From CAZLBC01 sp964557575 (GTDB taxonomy: Bacteria; Planctomycetota; Phycisphaerae; SM23-33): 35,283 nt of DNA. The first letter of the stretch is position 1. Every line of letters starts with the position of its first letter. A model generated the notes under the pieces. It was given only the letters and a program-made list of their open reading frames with translations, had not been told where the DNA came from and searched no databases. Position numbers and translations under genes: made by a program. The DNA is taken from positions 1 through 35,283 of the forward strand of contig CAZLBC010000048.1 of NCBI GenBank assembly GCA_964557575.1, in the 5' to 3' direction. Of this stretch, positions 30,717 to 35,283 are shown one piece after another.

Positions 30717-32780
30717 TCAACGGGCGACGACCAGCGGGCTGAAGATTACGTAGAGACACAGGGTGATGATCACGCAGACGATGCCGGCGATCAGGGCCCC
30801 GCGGGAACTCTCCAGTTCCATTTCGCCCGAGCCCTCGAACCGGATCTTTTCCTTGAGGGGCATGACGAGGTTGAGAACCACCATCACCGTGACACAGAGC
30901 CCGAAACAGATCGCCATGCGGTTGAGAAACTGGATCGACGGCACGGTGACCTTCAGTATCCCGTAGCTGACGATACTGGTCAGGAGGCCCAGCAGGCCCG
31001 CCGACCGGGGGCATTTCCTGAGCAACAGGCCCACCGCGAAGACCGCCAGGATGCCCGGGGAGATGAAGCCCTGCGATTCCTGGATGATCGTGAATATCGA
31101 GTTGGAGATGTTCGGGTTGCCCAGTTGCGGGGCCAGCAGAAACGCGATCACGGCGAAGGCGACCACCATGATGCGGCCGAGCAGCACGGTGGCGTGCTCG
31201 GAGGCCTGCGGCCGGATGTGCTTCCTGAACAGGTCCATCGTGAAGATGGTGGAGGCCGCGTTCAGCATTGCCGCCAGGGAGCTGACCACCGCGCCGAGCA
31301 GGGCGGCCAGGACGAATCCCACGATGCCCTTGTTGGCCGGCAGCATCCCGAGCAGGTTGCCCAGGGCGGTGTCGTACTTGTAGGCGATCAGGGCCTGCGC
31401 GGCGGTGTCGGCGCCGGCGGCCGCGGCCGCGTCTTCGATCTTCTTGTTGTATGCCGTGATCTCCTCGCTGAGCCCGGGGTTGACGTGCTTCCAGGACAGG
31501 TCCTTGTCCTTGTCGAAGACCTGGTAGGTCGCCGGCCGGTAGCCCTCGAAATCGCCCTGCGTCATCGGCAGGACGAAGGGGTTTTCCGCCTTCACCACCT
31601 TCAGGGACTCTCCGTCGGGGTAGACCGCCAGCAGGTACTTCGGGCCGGCGTGCGCCGCGACCGCCGTGTCGTCGGGGACGTCGGCCTTCTCGACGAAGGC
31701 GGTCTCCGGGTTGGCCTTCAGGTACAGGGCCATCGCCTTGCCGGTGTCCCCCCGGGCCTCGATCTGCATCTCGTCGGCGTACAGGTTGAACGCGATGATC
31801 CCGGGGATGACCACGACGAAGGGGATCAGGATTTTCAGGAAGGCCGAGAAGACGATGCCCTTCTGGCCCTGCGAGAGCGAGGCCGACCCCAGCGTCCGCT
31901 GGGTGATGTACTGGTTCAGCCCCCAGTAGTAGAAGTTCGGGATCCACAGGCCCAGCAGCAGGGCGGTCCAGGGCAGGATGTTGTCCGAGCCCGGCAGGAA
32001 CATGTTGAGGCGATTGGAATTCAGGTCCATGAACCGCTCCATGGAGCCCTTCCCGGCGTCGAGGGCCACCGTGCCCACCTCCCCGGTCGCGCTGTCGACG
32101 ATGGCGGCGGCCTCGTCGACGCTGCCGAGCTTGTCGAAGGCGAAGAACATTACCACGGCCCCGCCCAGGATCAGGGCCGAACCCTGGATCAGGTCGGCCC
32201 AGACCGAGGCCTTCAGGCCCCCCGTCACCACGTAGATCATGGCGATAAGGGCGATCCCCAGCGAGCCCTCGTACAGGCCGATATCGTAGCCGTATTTCCC
32301 GAAGAGCGTCTTCAGCGTGATCGCCCCCGAGTAGGTCACGGCCCCCAGCAGGAGCATGTAGATGAGCACCGTCGCCGTCGCCATGATCAGGCGGGCGCCG
32401 GAAGTATAGCGGTACTCGAGAAATTCCGGCATCGTGTAGATCCCGACCCGCAGAAAGTAGGGCAGAAAGGCGAAGGCCACGACGACGAGGGTGATTGCCG
32501 CCATCCACTCGTAACTGGCGATGGCGAGCCCGACGTGCGCGGCCGCGTTGCCGCTCATGCCCACGAACTGCTCGGTGGAGATGTTCGCGGCGATGAGCGA
32601 GAAGCCGATCAGCCACCAGCTCAGGCCCCGCCCGGCCAGAAAGAAGTCCTTCGAATCCCGTTCCTTTTTGCCCTTGACCCGGCTTTGCCACAGCGCGATG
32701 AAAATCACGGCCGCGACGAACACGACAAAGACCGCGATATCAAGGGTTCCGAATCCCGCCTCAGCCAGAACATCGCCCAT
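30717..32780 (-). CDS. Sodium:solute symporter (SSS family) with large soluble insert
   Basis: This 687-residue inner-membrane protein has typical SSS blocks: FFLAGRGLSWWLIGFSLIAA, YTMPEFLEYRYTSGARLIMA, YVVTGGLKASVWADLIQGSA and FVLAALLGAVVSSLAAMLNA. Residues about 335-480 form a hydrophilic insert between two helices (from ADEMQIEARGDTGKAMALYL to LLGMLPANKG). It is absent from the other symporter of this window (13107-14747), whose loop there is about 30 residues. The insert should face outside and could bind substrate. Start 32780 has AAGGAG; the frame stays open upstream to 33383, but that part reads as a shadow of nadE. Likely substrates are sugars or carboxylates. A near-consensus promoter lies 150 bases upstream. 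Confidence 0.9.
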   Translation of the reverse strand: MGDVLAEAGFGTLDIAVFVVFVAAVIFIALWQSRVKGKKERDSKDFFLAGRGLSWWLIGFSLIAANISTEQFVGMSGNAAAHVGLAIASYEWMAAITLVVVAFAFLPYFLRVGIYTMPEFLEYRYTSGARLIMATATVLIYMLLLGAVTYSGAITLKTLFGKYGYDIGLYEGSLGIALIAMIYVVTGGLKASVWADLIQGSALILGGAVVMFFAFDKLGSVDEAAAIVDSATGEVGTVALDAGKGSMERFMDLNSNRLNMFLPGSDNILPWTALLLGLWIPNFYYWGLNQYITQRTLGSASLSQGQKGIVFSAFLKILIPFVVVIPGIIAFNLYADEMQIEARGDTGKAMALYLKANPETAFVEKADVPDDTAVAAHAGPKYLLAVYPDGESLKVVKAENPFVLPMTQGDFEGYRPATYQVFDKDKDLSWKHVNPGLSEEITAYNKKIEDAAAAAGADTAAQALIAYKYDTALGNLLGMLPANKGIVGFVLAALLGAVVSSLAAMLNAASTIFTMDLFRKHIRPQASEHATVLLGRIMVVAFAVIAFLLAPQLGNPNISNSIFTIIQESQGFISPGILAVFAVGLLLRKCPRSAGLLGLLTSIVSYGILKVTVPSIQFLNRMAICFGLCVTVMVVLNLVMPLKEKIRFEGSGEMELESSRGALIAGIVCVIITLCLYVIFSPLVVAR

Positions 32781-32928
32781 CGGTTGTTCTCCTTCAGGTA
32801 CGCACGCGATCGGGCCGGCCGGAAAGACGGCGCCGCGGCGGCGGTCGGCGTTCCGGCAGGTGTCCACGGTGTTGGTTTCCAAAGGTCGTGCGATGACGAC
32901 ATGTACGGCATCCTCTGGAATGCAGAAA

Positions 32929-32957
32929 ATCATAGTGAAGCACACTGTCGATGTCAA
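32929..32957 (-). promoter_or_regulatory. Near-consensus sigma-70 promoter of the SSS symporter
   Basis: Minus strand TTGACA (32957-32952) and TATGAT (32934-32929) have exactly 17 bases between them, 11 of 12 consensus positions. Transcription should begin near 32922, leaving a leader of about 140 bases before the ATG at 32780. The leader is GC-rich and no riboswitch class was recognised. Confidence 0.8.
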
Positions 32958-33072
32958 ACACGATCCGCGGTAAATGAACGATAACCGTATGCCGGTGTAT
33001 GCCCCCGCCGCGGGAAAAAAGATGCAATCGGCCGTCGCCCGGTTACAATAGGTGCCGGTAAAAGAGGAACGG

Positions 33073-33870
33073 ATGATGAAAACCGAACAGGTCATCGAGT
33101 ACATCACGGGCTGGCTGAATGACCGGTGCGCAAGCGCGGGCCGGGACGGGTTCGTGGTCGGCGTCTCCGGGGGGGTCGATTCGGCGGCCACGTCGACCCT
33201 CTGCGCCCGGACGGGGCTGAAGACGGTCGGCCTGTCCCTGCCCATCCACCAGGCCGCCTCCCAGCACTCCCGCGCCGCCCGCCAGCTCGCGTGGCTCGCG
33301 GAGCATTTCGACAACGTCGAGACCGGCGAGGTCGACCTGACGGCCGCGTTCGAGGCCGTCCGGGAGTCCCTGCCCGCGGACACCCGGGACGATCACGGGA
33401 TGGCCAACGCCCGCTCCCGGCTGCGGATGCTGACCCTCTACGCCGTCGCCTCGGCCCGCAGGCTGCTGGTGGCGGGAACCGGCAACAAAGTCGAGGATTT
33501 CGGGGTCGGCTTCTTCACCAAGTACGGCGACGGCGGAGTGGACCTGGCGCCCATCGCCGACCTGCTGAAGTCGGAGGTGCGGGCGGTCGCGCGGGGACTG
33601 GGTATCATCGGGGAGATCGTGGACGCGACGCCCACCGACGGACTCTGGGACGACGCCCGGAGCGACGAAGACCAGATCGGCGCGTCCTACGACGACCTCG
33701 AATGGGCCATGGACTTCGCGGCCCGCGGCGGCGACGAGGAATCCCTCGACGACCACCGGCGGGCGGTACTCGGCATCTATCGCCGCATGCGCGCCCAGAA
33801 CCTGCACAAGATGCAGCCGGTGCCCGTCGCCTGCCTGCCGGCCGCGCTGAAGCGCGACGACCCGGCATAA
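33073..33870 (+). CDS. nadE: NAD synthetase, ammonia-dependent type
   Basis: This 265-residue cytoplasmic enzyme makes NAD from deamido-NAD, ATP and ammonia. The PP-loop GVSGGVDSAATSTLC (residues 30-44) binds ATP. GTGNKVEDFGVGFFTKYGDG contains the conserved NKxE block, and GLWDDARSDEDQIGASYDDL the C-terminal conserved block. There is no N-terminal glutaminase (nitrilase) domain, so free ammonia is the expected donor. Start 33073 (ATG) has GAGG; GTG at 33052 is an alternative. It diverges from the symporter and is followed after 14 bases by an exported protein. Confidence 0.93.
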   Translation: MMKTEQVIEYITGWLNDRCASAGRDGFVVGVSGGVDSAATSTLCARTGLKTVGLSLPIHQAASQHSRAARQLAWLAEHFDNVETGEVDLTAAFEAVRESLPADTRDDHGMANARSRLRMLTLYAVASARRLLVAGTGNKVEDFGVGFFTKYGDGGVDLAPIADLLKSEVRAVARGLGIIGEIVDATPTDGLWDDARSDEDQIGASYDDLEWAMDFAARGGDEESLDDHRRAVLGIYRRMRAQNLHKMQPVPVACLPAALKRDDPA

Positions 33871-33884
33871 CGAGGAGGCCGGTC

Positions 33885-34537
33885 ATGAATCGTGTCCTTG
33901 TCGCCGCCGCGGTCCTGGCCGCCNNNNNNNNNNNNNNNNNNNNNNNNNNNNNNNNNNNNNNNNNNNNNNNNNNNNNNNNNNNNNNNNNNNNNNNNNNNNN
34001 NNNNNNNNNNNNNNNNNNNNNNNCGCCGCGTCGGCCCCCGGCCGGAAGAAGGGTATCACGGAGCGGATACGGGGCCTGGCAGCGCAGGCCCGGCTCGGAA
34101 AAGAGGAGACGGCCCTCCGCGCGGCCCTGCAAAATAATCCCGGCGACTCCGCGACGCGCGAGAAGCTGCTCTATCTCTACCTGGCGGGCCGCGACGACCC
34201 GGAGAAGGCCGCGACCGTCCTGGACGAGACCCTTCCGGCGGCCCTCAGGCAACGCGTGATCGCGGCCAACGAGGATACCGCCGCGCTGTCGGCGGCACAG
34301 TGCCGGGATCTCGGCGACTGGTACCGCACGACCGTGCTCCCGGCGGCGGCGCCCGCCGTCCGGCAGGCCGTCCTGCAGAAGACGGCCCGCTACTACGAGC
34401 GGTTCCTCCGGTACCACGAGAAGAAAGACACCGCGCGGATGAAGGTCGAGCTGGCCCTCTTCAACCGCGCGCTGACGCCGAAGGAACTGCAGCAGCTCAG
34501 GAACTTCGGCCGGGAGGGCCGCAGCCTTGCCGACTGA
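33885..34537 (+). CDS. Exported hypothetical protein interrupted by an assembly gap
   Basis: A GAGGAGG ribosome site precedes MNRVLVAAAVLAA, the start of a signal peptide, at 33885. The gap 33924-34023 interrupts it. Beyond the gap one open frame runs to the stop at 34537: AASAPGRKKGITERIRGLAA, a helical repeat-like stretch (ALQNNPGDSATREKLLYLYL), and the tail RYYERFLRYHEKKDTARMKV. The frame after the gap differs from that before it, so the gap length is not 100 bases or is not a multiple of three off. The YYERFL-type tail occurs in uncharacterised secreted proteins of planctomycetes (from memory). I do not assign a function. Confidence 0.7.
33924..34023. other. Assembly gap (100 N)
   Basis: One hundred N characters, again of conventional length. 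It lies inside the coding region of the exported protein, directly after its signal peptide, so part of that gene is missing. Confidence 0.95.
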
Positions 34538-34555
34538 ACAGGGGGAGAATGACGC

Positions 34556-35143
34556 ATGGATAAGAACGGCATGACACCCGTTGACCTGCAAAAAAACCTC
34601 CGCTTTTACCTGGTGTCGGCCGTGACGCTCGTCCGCGTGCCCGCGGCGGCGGCGTTCGCGGCCGTGTTCCTCTCGCTCGACGGGCCGGGCCTCGCGTGCG
34701 GGATCGCCGTCGGACTCGTCGCGGCGGTCGAACTCAGCGACCTGCTGGACGGCACGCTCGCCCGGCGGCTCGACGTGGTCTCCGCGGCGGGGGCGGCGAT
34801 GGACCCGTGGGCCGACAGCATCTCCCGGCTGACGGTCTACTGGGCCCTGGCGGCCGGCGGGACGGTAATCGCGGCGGTGCCCCTGGTCATGGCGGTCCGC
34901 GACGTCACCGTCGCCTACTGCCGGATCGCCCTCACCCGCCGCGGGCGGAGCGTCAAGGCGCTGTGGAGCGGAAAGATCAAGGCCGCCGTCCAGGGCGCCG
35001 GCGCGTTGATCGCCGCCGCGTATCCCTTCTACGCCGGTCACACCGGTCCGTGGCCGGTCGCCGCCGTCTCCTGGACCGTGATCGCCGTCACGGCGCTCTC
35101 CGCCGCCGAGTACGCGGCGGTCTCCCTGGGGCGACGAAAATAA
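34556..35143 (+). CDS. CDP-alcohol phosphatidyltransferase family protein
   Basis: This 195-residue membrane enzyme contains the complete family motif: D62-LL-D65-G66-TL-A69-R70, then G79-AAM-D83-PWA-D87. It transfers a phosphatidyl (CDP-diacylglycerol) group to an alcohol such as glycerol 3-phosphate, or a similar reaction. About six hydrophobic segments are seen. Length and motif context resemble PgsA, but the substrate cannot be decided. A GGGGGAG site lies before the ATG, and the upstream gene stops 18 bases earlier, so the two may be co-transcribed. Confidence 0.9.
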   Translation: MDKNGMTPVDLQKNLRFYLVSAVTLVRVPAAAAFAAVFLSLDGPGLACGIAVGLVAAVELSDLLDGTLARRLDVVSAAGAAMDPWADSISRLTVYWALAAGGTVIAAVPLVMAVRDVTVAYCRIALTRRGRSVKALWSGKIKAAVQGAGALIAAAYPFYAGHTGPWPVAAVSWTVIAVTALSAAEYAAVSLGRRK

Positions 35144-35168
35144 AATAATGGGGTCCCCGTATTTCCGG
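35144..35168. repeat. Short near-palindrome around GGGGTCCCC
   Basis: AATAATGGGGTCCCCGTATT follows directly after the CDP-alcohol transferase stop. The core GGGGTCCCC is a perfect dyad around one base. It resembles the short GGTCCCC-type palindromic motifs dispersed in some metagenomic genomes, by memory only. It is too tight for a transcription hairpin. Confidence 0.35.
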
Positions 35169-35263
35169 TGAGCCGATCCTCGACGGCAGGAGCGGGGAAT
35201 TGTATGATGACATCTCATCTGGCCGGTTGGACGAAACCTGTCACCACGCAGAGGAGAACGACC

Positions 35264-35283
35264 GTGATCGACACACCAAAAAA
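35264..35283 (+). CDS. Probable start of a further gene (partial)
   Basis: GAGGAG lies 7 bases before GTG at 35264, followed by codons for MIDTPK up to the window edge. A TATGAT-like -10 lies about 65 bases upstream. Only six to seven codons are visible, so no product can be named. Confidence 0.45.

Noticed and set aside
30444..32984. Plus-strand frame of 846 codons opposite the SSS symporter
   Set aside because: Antisense shadow rich in Asp/His/Gln/Arg. The opposite strand encodes clear transmembrane and SSS motifs.

Overview
The window is a GC-rich stretch of bacterial DNA with two 100-base assembly gaps (23311-23410 and 33924-34023). Its gene content points to the PVC superphylum (Planctomycetota, Lentisphaerota, Kiritimatiellota and relatives). 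The markers are secreted formylglycine sulfatases, a GH95 glycosidase and a DUF5703 protein, a HzsA-like di-haem protein, a DUF1080 lipoprotein, SSS symporters, and a GreA of about 726 residues with the long N-terminal extension known from Chlamydia. No rRNA or tRNA gene was recognised, so the phylum is an inference.

Region 1 (1-9.8 kb) is an arsenic and thiol-redox island. The + strand carries the end of an ACR3 arsenite exporter, a tandem universal stress protein and a small, apparently frameshifted ORF. Facing it on the - strand is a gene train starting at an ArsR-type repressor (9753). It has a good promoter whose -10 lies inside a perfect 14-bp palindrome. The train contains a broken DUF318/ArsP-type permease, a discoidin-like lipoprotein, an exported flavodoxin-like protein, a small thioredoxin, a ProC-like dehydrogenase, a thioredoxin-NosL-MerB-like fusion, a SurA-thioredoxin fusion, ArsF-like and ArsG-like proteins and a second tandem Usp. 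It ends in debris of arsC and probably acr3. The two Usp genes are close paralogues in opposite orientation, so part of this island looks like a decayed inverted duplication. The module appears to export arsenicals and to handle thiol- or metal-bound species outside the cytoplasm.

Region 2 (10.0-21.5 kb) concerns carbohydrate use: FmdB zinc ribbon, GH95 glycosidase, SSS symporter, truncated PfkB kinase, two sulfatases, a DUF5703 protein and a sulfatase C-terminal remnant. This fits uptake and desulfation of sulfated, possibly fucose-containing, glycans. The truncated PfkB and the sulfatase remnant show the locus has been rearranged.

Region 3 (21.5-26.5 kb) holds an AAA/DUF4143 ATPase preceded by three copies of CTATAAAAT spaced exactly 33 bp apart. 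It also holds a 60-bp repeat on both sides of an assembly gap, a four-EF-hand exported protein with a clear terminator and promoter, and the long GreA.

Region 4 (26.5-35.3 kb) holds the HzsA-like NPCBM/di-haem protein, a convergent DUF1080 lipoprotein, an SSS symporter with a large soluble insert and a near-consensus promoter, NAD synthetase, an exported protein interrupted by the second gap, a CDP-alcohol phosphatidyltransferase and the first codons of a further gene.
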